A model generated the notes under the pieces. That model was not told the DNA's origin, did not search any database, and worked only from the letters and a program-made list of their open reading frames with translations. 34,545 bases of DNA from Deltaproteobacteria bacterium. Lineage in GTDB: Bacteria > Desulfobacterota > GWC2-55-46 > DRQE01. Every line of letters starts with the position of its first letter. The stretch's first letter is position 1. This document shows, piece after piece, positions 1 to 9,796 of the stretch. The DNA lies in contig JAGLUZ010000088.1 in assembly GCA_023134165.1 (NCBI GenBank), forward strand, positions 1 to 34,545. Direction: 5' to 3'. The translations under genes were made by a program, and so were the position numbers.

Positions 1-1062
1 AATATCCATAAAATAAAGACTCCCTCCCGTATTATTTCCAGTAACCCTGTTATTAATTACCATAGCAAGTGTTGGTTTTGCGATATCTATACCGGAGCCA
101 ATATGTCTGGTAATTGTATTACCGATTAGAGTTACATCCGAATAACTACTTGCGTTTACTCCATTTCCATTCTCAGTAATCAGATTCCCTGAAATCGTAC
201 CACTGGAGTCATATACATGGATTGCATCGTAAGTTGCAGTCCCATAACCATTACCTATTAAAATATTCCCTGAAATTGTAAAACCTGAGACACTTTCAAG
301 TACTATCCCGTAATTATTTTCTGTAAAATAACTATCTCTTATCGTCATGTTTGAGCCACTGCCAGGATACATGCCAAAACTATTAGTCTTAAAGATATTC
401 TCTGAAATTGTAATATTAGTAAAAGGACCACTACCAATTCCATAGTTTCCATTGCTAACAGTGAGTCCGGATATCGCAGCATCGTCAACATTCCATAATG
501 AGATAACAGATCCACAAGCAGCCCCATCTATTATAGTAACCTCTTTACCTGCACCTCTTAAATGGACATTACTCTTCATATCAATACAATCTACATACGT
601 GCCAGGCATTACATCAATAACATACGGCGTACTCGCCGACGGCGTTATCGCCGCAAGAGCCGCTGTTATGGTCGCATAGTCACCACCTGAGATTGCTACG
701 ACAACTCTGTTACTTGCCTTCTCTAGGTTTGCCCTGCTAATTGGCCCTGTTATTTTTGCATCTGTTACCGCACCCGCGGCTAGGTCAACAGTATCAACTG
801 TTCCGTCTGCGATATCTATAGAAGTTACTGAGCCGTCTGTTATATCAGCTGAGCCAACGCTATTATCTTGAATGTCAGTTCCAGTTATTGTTCCGTCAGC
901 AATATCAGCCGACGTTACTGTGCCGTCCACAATCTCTGAAGAATCAATACACGGACTTGGGCACTGCACATCCGACGCTATCACCCCTGCTGAAAAGGCC
1001 TCGGGCGTGTAAAACACAAAAGAGAAAACAAAGACACATAATAAAATGATTACCTTTTTCAT
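1..1062 (-). CDS. Secreted right-handed beta-helix (NosD/pectate-lyase-like) protein with N-terminal degenerate DGTVTSADI-type repeats; 3' end outside the window
   Basis: Manual translation from ATG at 1062 (MKKVIILLCVFVFSFVFYTPEAFSA...) is open to the window edge, so it is absent from the ORF track. AGGAGG lies at 1071-1076. Beta-helix rungs such as ITISENIFKTNSFGM, FTISGNILIGNGYG and GTISGNLITENGNGV. Confidence 0.85.
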   Translation of the reverse strand, partial: MKKVIILLCVFVFSFVFYTPEAFSAGVIASDVQCPSPCIDSSEIVDGTVTSADIADGTITGTDIQDNSVGSADITDGSVTSIDIADGTVDTVDLAAGAVTDAKITGPISRANLEKASNRVVVAISGGDYATITAALAAITPSASTPYVIDVMPGTYVDCIDMKSNVHLRGAGKEVTIIDGAACGSVISLWNVDDAAISGLTVSNGNYGIGSGPFTNITISENIFKTNSFGMYPGSGSNMTIRDSYFTENNYGIVLESVSGFTISGNILIGNGYGTATYDAIHVYDSSGTISGNLITENGNGVNASSYSDVTLIGNTITRHIGSGIDIAKPTLAMVINNRVTGNNTGGSLYFMDI

Positions 1063-1311
1063 GATAAAACCCTCCTTTATTATCTTTAAGGTTAGATAAA
1101 ACTTGACTATCCCTTGTCAGAACAACACTTAAAATAAAGATTAATCAAAGCCTAGGGTACAACAACGTGCAAAGGTTGTCAATATTTTTTTAAAGTTAAA
1201 GTGTAATACTTAAACGCAAGCAAGTATAAATAACGACATTAACCTTTATAACTTTAAGGAAAATAAAAAAATATTAAAGTAATTCTTTTTTTTGATTGAT
1301 TAAAAGCGGGT

Positions 1312-2913
1312 TTAGTTTAATAAGAAAGACGGGGGTACGCTCTGGAAGGCAGATTTTCTAAATGCCTGTTGTGTTGCAGTATTATGGTATGAAAAGTTAT
1401 TATCTTCATCTGTAAGAAGGTTTGCACTCTTAATTAACCCTGAGTCAAGCGGGCGAGTACCATCAAAGGTAGAGCTTAGACGAGCCTTCACTGATTTTGG
1501 GGCATCAAATAAAGTAGCGTCTATTGCAGTAGGCTCTACACCCGCCCCTTTAAATGCAAGCAAGTAAACATTCTTTAGCCCTGCGACACGACCAAGTTTG
1601 TCGTGATACATAGTCACAGATGGAAAGACCGACTTTAAGGTCTTTACAATACTATAAAAAGGAGCCCAGTGGCTTGAATGGGCAAAGGTATTCATTACAA
1701 CAAAACCCTCACTACTTAGGCACTTACTTGCGTCTCTAAAGAACTCGCGAGAGAGCAGGTGATCAGGAGTACCATCACCTCTAAATAAATCAACTATAAG
1801 GGCGTCGTAGGAATTATCACAACCCCTAACAAAAGTGCGAGCATCCTCAGTAAAGACCTCTATATTCTTACTATCAAAACCAAAATAATCAGTTGCAACG
1901 CTCACCATCGAAGGGTTTAACTCTACTACATCAACCTCAATCTCGTCTCGCAAAAAACGCATGGGAACTATTCCAGCCCCGAGACCAAGGACAAGCACCT
2001 TTCCTTTCTCTGGTAAATTCTTAAGAGTCAGAGTCTCAAGTGCATAGGTAAATGCCTCGGATGAACGCTTGCTCTTATCCAAAAGTGCTTGGTAAATCCC
2101 ATCATTAAAGAGAGCCTTATGACCCCCGGAAGTAGTTATCACCTTTAAGTTTCCAAATACACTTGTATACTCCTTCTCTATCTTCCACTCAAGACCATTA
2201 TACTTTACAAGGTTACCCTCACCACCACGCATATAGATTGAGACCATTAAAACAAGCAGGGCAAAGACCACCCCACCGCCAGAGAGAATTGCCATGGGAA
2301 GGCTCCTGACCTCTTTGTCTATCTTTAGGAAGACCAACCACAGGGCAAGTAGCGAGAGTACGCCTGAGAGGATGAGCATGGAGTAAAGATTTGTGGCATT
2401 TGGAACGAGCAAAAAGGCCGTTAAAAAAACACCCACAACAGAGCCAATTGTGCTTACAAAAAAAACGCGACCTGAGACGTGCCCCCCACTTCCAGCCTCA
2501 GTTGAGGCCATAGCGATGAGTAACGGGCTCATTGCCGAGAGGAGGAAAAGAGGCAAGAACAGGATTAAGAGAGAGGCTAGAATAGAGCCAACTACAAGGT
2601 TAAAGCCTGCTAAGGAATAAAAAAGAGACGGATATATGAGGCAGACCAAAGGCAGAAAAAGACTCGTAAGCGAGGGCATAATAATAAAAAAACGTTTTTG
2701 AAATAAGATGCGTTTGGCCGGGGTTTTCTCTAGATTTGAGAGAATACCACCAAAAAAATAACCAAGCGAGAGTGCAAGGAGTGTTACTGACAATATGCTT
2801 GCCCAGATATAGAGGCTAACCCCAAAGTATGGGGTCATTACACGCGAGGCAACAAGCTCAAGCGAGAGAACAACAGCACCTGCAATAAATACAATTATAT
2901 AATAGGATCTCAT
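1312..2913 (-). CDS. Fused multi-TM transporter-like / spermidine synthase-like (SpeE fold) protein
   Basis: 533 aa; N-terminal multi-TM region, C-terminal Rossmann methyltransferase-like domain (VLVLGLGAGIVPM, DVVELNPSMV, YDALIVDLF). Confidence 0.8.
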   Translation of the reverse strand: MRSYYIIVFIAGAVVLSLELVASRVMTPYFGVSLYIWASILSVTLLALSLGYFFGGILSNLEKTPAKRILFQKRFFIIMPSLTSLFLPLVCLIYPSLFYSLAGFNLVVGSILASLLILFLPLFLLSAMSPLLIAMASTEAGSGGHVSGRVFFVSTIGSVVGVFLTAFLLVPNATNLYSMLILSGVLSLLALWLVFLKIDKEVRSLPMAILSGGGVVFALLVLMVSIYMRGGEGNLVKYNGLEWKIEKEYTSVFGNLKVITTSGGHKALFNDGIYQALLDKSKRSSEAFTYALETLTLKNLPEKGKVLVLGLGAGIVPMRFLRDEIEVDVVELNPSMVSVATDYFGFDSKNIEVFTEDARTFVRGCDNSYDALIVDLFRGDGTPDHLLSREFFRDASKCLSSEGFVVMNTFAHSSHWAPFYSIVKTLKSVFPSVTMYHDKLGRVAGLKNVYLLAFKGAGVEPTAIDATLFDAPKSVKARLSSTFDGTRPLDSGLIKSANLLTDEDNNFSYHNTATQQAFRKSAFQSVPPSFLLN

Positions 2914-2961
2914 AGTTTAAAAAAATTCATAAAATATCACGGCTAAAATTTACAAAAAAAA

Positions 2962-4590
2962 TTAATGCAAAGCTCCACCAGTTCCAGCCTCAACCTTTCC
3001 GATGATTGCGGAGAAGGCCTGAGTACCACGGATTGAATCAAGCTCTGGGTCTGTCCTTAATTGCTCTAAATCATTAAAGCCACGTGCAACAGCCCACTTT
3101 AGGGCATGTAGTGCCTTGTCTTTTTTTCCAGTTAATGCATGAACGCAAGCAATATTATAGTACGCACTATATAGTTGAGGATTTAATTCAATTACCTTTG
3201 TGTATTCCTCAATTGCCCTATCATAGTCCCCTCTCTCAGCAAGAACGAGCCCCAAGTTATAGTGTAAAGTCACGCTTCTTGGTGACTTTATCACGGTATC
3301 ACTCAAAAGTGAATAATTATCATGCCAAACCATATTTCTTGAGTAAGTAAGGACTGAGAAAACTATAAAAAATACAAGAGCAATGGGGCCAGCAATTTTT
3401 ATATGCCAAAGATAGGACAACTGTGAGAGAAGCAAACCAAAGAGTAGAGCAAGCCCAACAGAGGGTAAGTAGAGATTACTCTCACTCATTAGCTTTGGTA
3501 AAGGAAGCAGGTGCAGGGAAGGCAGTACAGAGAGAAGAATAAAGAAAAAGATAAACCCAAGTCGTTTGTTATATCTTAGTGCCACAAATGAGAGATAAAT
3601 TGAGAGACAAAAGACTTGAAGAGGGATTATAACCTCAAAGCTTAAGAAACGGCTTGGAGGTAAGAACTCATACCACGCACTTAGATTTAGCGGGATAAAG
3701 AGCTTTAGAAAATACAACCCAAAGATACGAAGCATCATGAGTGTCTTTTGAAAAAAACTAAGGCTTGATAAAAAATCGTCTGGCGTGAGTATTAGGTAAT
3801 AAGCAAGGTAAATTATCAGGATGATAAAAAAAGGGATTATTTTTTTTATCTCTTTTAGTCCTACAAAAGCAACCAGATATATTATAAGAATAAACGGAAG
3901 TGCAAGGGCTGTAACAGAAGAGAAAAGAGCAAGGATAAAGAAGACTATAGACCCAGTAGAGACCTTTGATTTATTAGAGCGGATAAAAAAACAGATAGAG
4001 AGGAGGGTAAATATTACAGCAAGAATCTCTCCAGCACCTCCAAGACCTGTAACAGCATCAGTATTAACAGGGTAAAGAGCAAAGGCAACGGCAGAAAATG
4101 CACCCGCCCTCATTGTGAAAAGCTCTCTTGCAAGTAAGCCAACGCAGACCGAGGCCACGGCGTGAAGCATGTTATTTATGAGATGAAAACCGTAAGGGTT
4201 TACACCCCAAATTGCATACTCAAGGCTGAAGAGAACACCTCGAAGTGGACTCTCAAAAGGTCTTAAGAAATAAGCAGGAATACTTGAGAGACTCTTTATC
4301 TGCTGGCTACCCTCGATAAAGGAATATGTCGTAAAAGGAAGCTCAAAGAAAAGAGCATTTAGATAAACCAGAAAACCAGCAATAACAGCAAAGGCCATAA
4401 AGGCTGGAAAACGATTAGGAAGGGAAGATACTATAACTTCACTACCTAAAGGAGAAAAGTTTTTTTCTGTAGGCTCTTCCACTACATCTTCAAGACGCTT
4501 GGAATGAGCCTCTGTTGACTTCTTTGTTTTCACTTTCTTACGCCTACTCTTTCCAAGCAACAAACTCTCCTTTTTCACCAACCCTAGCAA
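2962..4590 (-). CDS. Polytopic membrane protein with C-terminal TPRs (TMTC/GT-C glycosyltransferase-like)
   Basis: 542 aa; multiple TM segments, then TPR (SVTLHYNLGLVLAERGDYDRAIEEYTKVIELNPQLYSAYYNIACVHALTGKKDKALHAL). Start uncertain (TTG/GTG alternatives; overlaps the upstream gene). Confidence 0.7.
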   Translation of the reverse strand: MLGLVKKESLLLGKSRRKKVKTKKSTEAHSKRLEDVVEEPTEKNFSPLGSEVIVSSLPNRFPAFMAFAVIAGFLVYLNALFFELPFTTYSFIEGSQQIKSLSSIPAYFLRPFESPLRGVLFSLEYAIWGVNPYGFHLINNMLHAVASVCVGLLARELFTMRAGAFSAVAFALYPVNTDAVTGLGGAGEILAVIFTLLSICFFIRSNKSKVSTGSIVFFILALFSSVTALALPFILIIYLVAFVGLKEIKKIIPFFIILIIYLAYYLILTPDDFLSSLSFFQKTLMMLRIFGLYFLKLFIPLNLSAWYEFLPPSRFLSFEVIIPLQVFCLSIYLSFVALRYNKRLGFIFFFILLSVLPSLHLLPLPKLMSESNLYLPSVGLALLFGLLLSQLSYLWHIKIAGPIALVFFIVFSVLTYSRNMVWHDNYSLLSDTVIKSPRSVTLHYNLGLVLAERGDYDRAIEEYTKVIELNPQLYSAYYNIACVHALTGKKDKALHALKWAVARGFNDLEQLRTDPELDSIRGTQAFSAIIGKVEAGTGGALH

Positions 4591-5587
4591 CCTCTACAGA
4601 GCTTTGGTATTTGCCCTTATCATCAACACCTCCAAGGACGTATATATAATCATCATGGACAAGGACAGCTGGTGCGTCCCTTGGAATTTTAAGCGAAGGA
4701 AAGTTTTTCCACTCACCAAGGCCTCTGTCGTCTTTAATCCCCGCGGCCTCAACAAACGAAAGAGCCTTGCCATCATAGCCACCAATAAGGTAAACCTGTT
4801 TGTCTACCCTCACAGCCACAGCACCGTACCTTGGATGATTTATCGAAGGTGATTCTTGCCACTGCCCAAGGGTTGCGTCTTGAAGTATCTCTGCGTACTC
4901 AACCTTCTCTGTAGCCCCACCTGAGCTTTTATGATGACCTCCCATTACGTATAACATACAACCACTACCAACGGAAGAGTGGATATATCTCCTGTGCTCC
5001 ATTATTGACTCAAGAGACCACGAGCCAAGTGTACCATCTGCATTTATCTTTGCTCGCTCCACAGTGTCTAAAAATTCACCATTATAGCCACCTATTGCAT
5101 AGATGTATCCGCCCCTAACATAAGCCGTCGTGCCACGGCGTGCGGAGAAAAGTTTTTCCTTTTCTAGAACCCACTTACCAAGGCTTCCATCACGATTAAC
5201 CTTAACCCTCTCAACGGTATTTAATAATTCTTGGCCGTACTTGCCGTAAGCTCCACCCAGGACATAGATGTAGTGATTGTAATAAACCCCAGCCGAGTAC
5301 CCGCGCGGGGTATTTAGGGATCTTGATTTTTTCCAACCCGTAAAACCCCCATCTGCTCTAATCCTTGTCCACTCAACCTCCGAGATATAACCCTTATCAT
5401 TAGAGCCACCGATTATATAGAAGGTATCACCAACAGCAACATATGCTGGTGCCATCCTCGGAGTTAGCATCTCCCCTCCGTTAACCCACGCAGAGGTATT
5501 TTCCCCAACCTCACCATTACTGATTGAGCAAGAAGGTAGAGTCAGAACCATAAATAAAAATACCGAGAAAAAAAACTTAAACCTCAT
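4544..5587 (-). CDS. Kelch-repeat beta-propeller lipoprotein
   Basis: 347 aa; lipobox-like LPSC after a hydrophobic signal; repeated YVLGG/YIIGG/YVMGG kelch motifs. Confidence 0.85.
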   Translation of the reverse strand: MRFKFFFSVFLFMVLTLPSCSISNGEVGENTSAWVNGGEMLTPRMAPAYVAVGDTFYIIGGSNDKGYISEVEWTRIRADGGFTGWKKSRSLNTPRGYSAGVYYNHYIYVLGGAYGKYGQELLNTVERVKVNRDGSLGKWVLEKEKLFSARRGTTAYVRGGYIYAIGGYNGEFLDTVERAKINADGTLGSWSLESIMEHRRYIHSSVGSGCMLYVMGGHHKSSGGATEKVEYAEILQDATLGQWQESPSINHPRYGAVAVRVDKQVYLIGGYDGKALSFVEAAGIKDDRGLGEWKNFPSLKIPRDAPAVLVHDDYIYVLGGVDDKGKYQSSVEVARVGEKGEFVAWKE

Positions 5588-5652
5588 AAGAAAAACCTCA
5601 TGTAAAAAACTATATTTAGGTTTTAAAATAATTTTCAGGTTTTAGAAAAAAC

Positions 5653-8523
5653 CTAATACATAGGAATACCTTTTAAAAGTTTCTCAACTACTTCACGCTC
5701 AGTAGAGGCAACCTCAAAAAAACCTTTTTTCTTGTAGAGCTCAGAGAGGAGGAAATGCGTCCTCGGACTCTTTGGATTTAACCTCACACTTGTCTTTAAT
5801 GCCAAGCCAGCCTCTTTGCCACGCCCAGCCCTTAGGTGCAGACGACCAATATAGAACCACGCCTCTGCATACTCAGGGAAAAGCTCTACAGCCTTTTGAA
5901 AATAATTTAATGTTATTTTCTCTTCTTTTGTTGTTTTAAGCCCAACCCTGAGGTACTGTTTTGCAGCCGCCCTCTGTAAATCAACATTACCAGAGATAGT
6001 TGGGGTAATCTCATCCAAAAGAAAGACGGCTTTCTCTACTTCACCATCACTTATAAAGACCTCAGCATTTTTTATAATTGTGGCTAAGTGATAGGTATCA
6101 GCAATACGGCTTGCCTCGTCTTTTGTAACCCCTGAGAGGAGTGTCTCAGGGGAGGCTCTAAATTTTGTAACCCCCACATTTCTCTCCAAGGTCAGGGACT
6201 TAAAGATACAAGCGGGTGCCGAAAACTCTAAGAATGCATTATCATAGGTGTTAACCTTTGCACCCTTTGAGTACCTCTTCATTCCATCCTCATCAAAGGT
6301 ATAATAACTAATCAGGGTTGATAGATTATTTAGTCCCTTTTTATCAAGGTGATGAAGTTCCTTCTCTACCTCAAAACGATCCTTTAAGACTGAGTAATCA
6401 AGTTCCATGTGCTTAAGTGAACCCATAAGGATGTAATCGCCTTCAGCGGCATTTACCTCCCAGAGCGCACTGTGAGGAAAGTTCTTTGAGAAGGTTCTAA
6501 CAATTGACTTTAAGTCTATATCAGATAATCGAGTGCCATTTACCCACTGAGCAACTATTGCCTCACTACTTAACATACCCTTTAGCCCAGAATAATACTC
6601 ATCGGTGAAGAACCTTGAGCTACCATATATCCAAGGTGCTGGTGGGTTTGAGAGAATTACGTCGTAGCGTTTTCCGCTACTTAATATATCAGCTCTTCCA
6701 TCACCTGGAAGTAAACGCACACGCCAATCAAGCAAGGCCTCTCCGTTTACCTCCCTTAAAACCTTTGCCGCATTTACAATCTCTTCGGTGACCTCGACAA
6801 AATCTATTGACTCAACGGAGTGCATTGTTACGGCCTCTAGGGTAACGCCGCCTCCTAGCCCAAGGAGTAAAATATCCTTTGGACGACCGTGGAGGAGGAG
6901 AGCGATATCAGCTAATAGTTCGTGTACTGCGGTCTCATCACGATTAGAGCTTACCTCTACACTACCGTCAACAATTAAGGAAAGATCACCGTTAATATTT
7001 CTCGCTACCGCAACCGTTGAGGTGAGCCCCTCTTCGTAGTGAATTACAGAATTTTTCCGCTTCATCTCTCTTGCAATATCAGCCTTTAGGGTTCCACCAC
7101 TACCGTAAGTTGAGGAATAAAGAACCGGGCCACCAGAGATTAGATCATTATCCCAAGCAGGCAAAAGAAGAAAGAATATAGGAAAAACAAGTACCGCAGA
7201 GACGACAAAGCCGTGACGCCTAAGAGGTGTTAGCGAACAGGTGAGAAAAGCAAAAGAGCCAAGAGAGAGAAAAACAAGAGCAGAGAGGAGTAAGAGGTTG
7301 ATTAGTCCAAAGGATATTGTTAGTAGGTACATCGAGGTAACTACGCTAATTGAGGCACCAATAAAACCCATTATATATAAGGTGCCAACTCGCCGCATCT
7401 CTAGGCCAACGTCTTTTAGGGCAAGCCCGCTTGCACCTGCAAGATAAAGACCAAAGAAAAAAGATGGCAAGAATAAAACTGCAAAGATAATAAAAAACTG
7501 GAGAAGCCTGTAAACAAAAAAAGAATCGTAATGACCAAGTAGTATCTGAACAACGTAGATAGGGAGAATTACTTGAACCGCGGCAGAGATTAAGATTGAA
7601 ACTCCAGTTAAAACCTTAAAGATTGCAAGAGAGCTAGGGTGGTCTTTAAAGTATTTACTTAGGTAATGGGAAGTCATCGTAGCACTCGTCACTGCAAGTA
7701 TGAGGGCTAGAAAAAATAAGGAGATAGAATAAACCGTTGTGTCAAAGAGCATCAGTAGAATTCTGGCAGAGCCAAATAAGTAGAGTCCGATGGCAAAGAT
7801 TGAGATGGAGAGGTAGACAAAAACAGACCCTTTTTTAGGAGTTAAACCCTCACCACTCTTATCCCTTGTGGCTTCTTCTAAAGGTGTCTTATTTTTTTTA
7901 TAAACGAGAAAAGCAAGTAGTGCTGAGAGTAGAGTGAGAGCTACAATCACATACAAGGTAGTAGAATACCCAAGAGACGGAAGGAGAAAAAATATCATAA
8001 GAAAAAGACCAAGACCAAGGCCAAGACCAAAGAGAGAATAAAGACTTGCCCACGAGGATCTCTCTACTCTACTAAATTCCAATAGAGTTCTTATTAAAAG
8101 AGGAATAGAAAGACCAAGTATAACTGATGGAAGCATTAGTAAAAAAACACAGAACAAAGTGCTTGGAACTCCGAGGAGGCCAAAGGAGCCATAATAATTT
8201 GCGTAAAAAGCTATAAAAATACCGCTTGTTGCATCAAGAATAAAGGGGAGAAAAAAAGAAAACACCGCAGAGATAACTAGTACTATTGAATAAGACCTAA
8301 GAGACTTGGAGGAAGGTCTAAGGTATTTTAATGAGAGTAAGAAACCAATTGAAAGACCAAGGAAAGAGAAAATAAAGATAAGAAACGGAGTATAGTGAGT
8401 GGCGTCCATCACAGAGCCAAAAAAATGAGCCCAGAGGATTTGACTTGAGACGCAGAGCAAGCCGCTTAGAAAAATAAGAAGGCACACGCCCTTTAAGGGG
8501 TTCTTAAAGATAAGCACCTCCAA
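5653..8523 (-). CDS. Large fused multi-TM / spermidine synthase-like / TPR protein
   Basis: 956 aa; about 14 hydrophobic segments, SpeE-like domain (DILLLGLGGGVTLEAV, IDFVEVTEEIV, YDVILSNPPAPW), C-terminal TPRs. Confidence 0.8.
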   Translation of the reverse strand: MEVLIFKNPLKGVCLLIFLSGLLCVSSQILWAHFFGSVMDATHYTPFLIFIFSFLGLSIGFLLSLKYLRPSSKSLRSYSIVLVISAVFSFFLPFILDATSGIFIAFYANYYGSFGLLGVPSTLFCVFLLMLPSVILGLSIPLLIRTLLEFSRVERSSWASLYSLFGLGLGLGLFLMIFFLLPSLGYSTTLYVIVALTLLSALLAFLVYKKNKTPLEEATRDKSGEGLTPKKGSVFVYLSISIFAIGLYLFGSARILLMLFDTTVYSISLFFLALILAVTSATMTSHYLSKYFKDHPSSLAIFKVLTGVSILISAAVQVILPIYVVQILLGHYDSFFVYRLLQFFIIFAVLFLPSFFFGLYLAGASGLALKDVGLEMRRVGTLYIMGFIGASISVVTSMYLLTISFGLINLLLLSALVFLSLGSFAFLTCSLTPLRRHGFVVSAVLVFPIFFLLLPAWDNDLISGGPVLYSSTYGSGGTLKADIAREMKRKNSVIHYEEGLTSTVAVARNINGDLSLIVDGSVEVSSNRDETAVHELLADIALLLHGRPKDILLLGLGGGVTLEAVTMHSVESIDFVEVTEEIVNAAKVLREVNGEALLDWRVRLLPGDGRADILSSGKRYDVILSNPPAPWIYGSSRFFTDEYYSGLKGMLSSEAIVAQWVNGTRLSDIDLKSIVRTFSKNFPHSALWEVNAAEGDYILMGSLKHMELDYSVLKDRFEVEKELHHLDKKGLNNLSTLISYYTFDEDGMKRYSKGAKVNTYDNAFLEFSAPACIFKSLTLERNVGVTKFRASPETLLSGVTKDEASRIADTYHLATIIKNAEVFISDGEVEKAVFLLDEITPTISGNVDLQRAAAKQYLRVGLKTTKEEKITLNYFQKAVELFPEYAEAWFYIGRLHLRAGRGKEAGLALKTSVRLNPKSPRTHFLLSELYKKKGFFEVASTEREVVEKLLKGIPMY

Positions 8524-8730
8524 GCCCTATGTCAGAAGAACTACAAAAAGTGCGAGGACTTACGAGGTATTTAAAATTAAGGAACAAATCAAGAAAACAA
8601 GAAGACATAAGAACCTCACTTAAAAGTAATCAAATAACTTAGATTTAAGGTGCAAAAAGAGAGGTGTGTAAGAACGCCAGCAAAAAAAACCAAGCGTCTA
8701 TTCTCGGTGTCTCATCAAATTAAAAAATAA

Positions 8731-8764
8731 AAAAACCCCTAAAGACAATACTTGTCTATAGAGG
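8731..8764 (-). terminator. Rho-independent terminator downstream of the TPR gene
   Basis: Minus strand CCTCTAtAGACAagtatTGTCTtTAGGGG followed by TTTTTTT. Confidence 0.75.
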
Positions 8765-8898
8765 CTGCGTCACCTGAAATAACTTTTTGTTTCTAAATTG
8801 TTATATCAATCTTAATAAATAAAAGGAGTAAAGTCAAGAAGCAGTATCTTCGCTAAAAACAAAAAAACACCCTCCCCTAATTTATCAAAATAGGTTCT

Positions 8899-9648
8899 TT
8901 AATTACCCTGCACCCCAGAGAGCTGAAGCTCCATCCTTGAGAGCCTTTCTTTATAGACCTCATTATCAGGGGCAAGTGCCAGTGCTTTTTTCATATTGAT
9001 TATTGCTTTTTCCAGGTTACCACTAAGGACGTAGATCTCGGCTAGGCCATCAAAGAGATCAGGGGAATCGTCTTTTTCTTTAAGTGCAAGGAGCAAGGTC
9101 TTCTCTGCTTTCTCTAATTGCTTTATTTTGACGTAAAGTATCGCAAGCTCAAAGTGCTTTGTCCACTCAACTTGCCTGCCTTCAACTATTTTTTCAAGGA
9201 TTGCAATTCTGCTTTTAACTGCCGAGGCCTCACTAGCGCGCTCAATCATGTCCTGTAGGTGCGTAGCCTCTGGTGATATCTCAAGGGCTAAGTACCAGGA
9301 CTTTGTAGCCTCGCTATATTTTCCGTCTCTAAAAAAAGCCATGCCCAAGGCCTCTCGTATCTTAAAATTTTTTGGACGTAACTCAGTACCAAGCGTTAAT
9401 GTTTTTTGAGCTTCACTAAGTCGTAAGGAATGAAGGTATAAGATCCCAAGCGAGTAAGCGTCTTGCCAAGAAAAATTCTTTTGGTTTGATAAAACCTCTA
9501 GCCTTTTTATCTCTTGGTCTCGATCAGCTATATTTTGGTAGGTAAAGACCCCGAGTGGTTTTTCCTCTGTTTTTTCATTATGATAAAACCCCTTTACCGC
9601 AATTATTAGTACTGATATAAGTACTACAAAAACAATCATCTTTTTCAT
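8899..9648 (-). CDS. Membrane-anchored TPR protein
   Basis: 249 aa; N-terminal TM/signal (MKKMIVFVVLISVLIIAVKG) then several TPR units. Confidence 0.8.
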   Translation of the reverse strand: MKKMIVFVVLISVLIIAVKGFYHNEKTEEKPLGVFTYQNIADRDQEIKRLEVLSNQKNFSWQDAYSLGILYLHSLRLSEAQKTLTLGTELRPKNFKIREALGMAFFRDGKYSEATKSWYLALEISPEATHLQDMIERASEASAVKSRIAILEKIVEGRQVEWTKHFELAILYVKIKQLEKAEKTLLLALKEKDDSPDLFDGLAEIYVLSGNLEKAIINMKKALALAPDNEVYKERLSRMELQLSGVQGN

Positions 9649-9796
9649 AAAAAACTCCTAAGTGAAAATAAAAAACCCAACCCAAAATTGCAGGTTGAGT
9701 TAAAAGAATAAAAAGGTCTTGTACCTTTAAAAAGAAGTAAAAATCACTCAAAACTAATTAAGGATGACAAAGAACCTGGGAATCTACACGTGCCTG

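Noticed and set aside
345-527. Minus-strand ORF 345-527 and many plus-strand ORFs overlapping long minus-strand genes (e.g. 2393-2620, 18564-18989, 30637-30981)
   Set aside because: They lie inside well-supported coding regions in other frames, have low-complexity or antisense-like composition and no recognisable domains.
5588-5652. Repeated AGGTTTT/AAAACCT motifs between genes
   Set aside because: AT-rich and short; pairing is too weak to call a terminator or regulatory repeat by eye.
8731-8790. Possible c-di-GMP (GEMM) riboswitch because of GGTGACGCAGCC on the minus strand near the terminator
   Set aside because: The rest of the GEMM consensus is not recognisable, and the hairpin plus T-run is adequately explained as a terminator.
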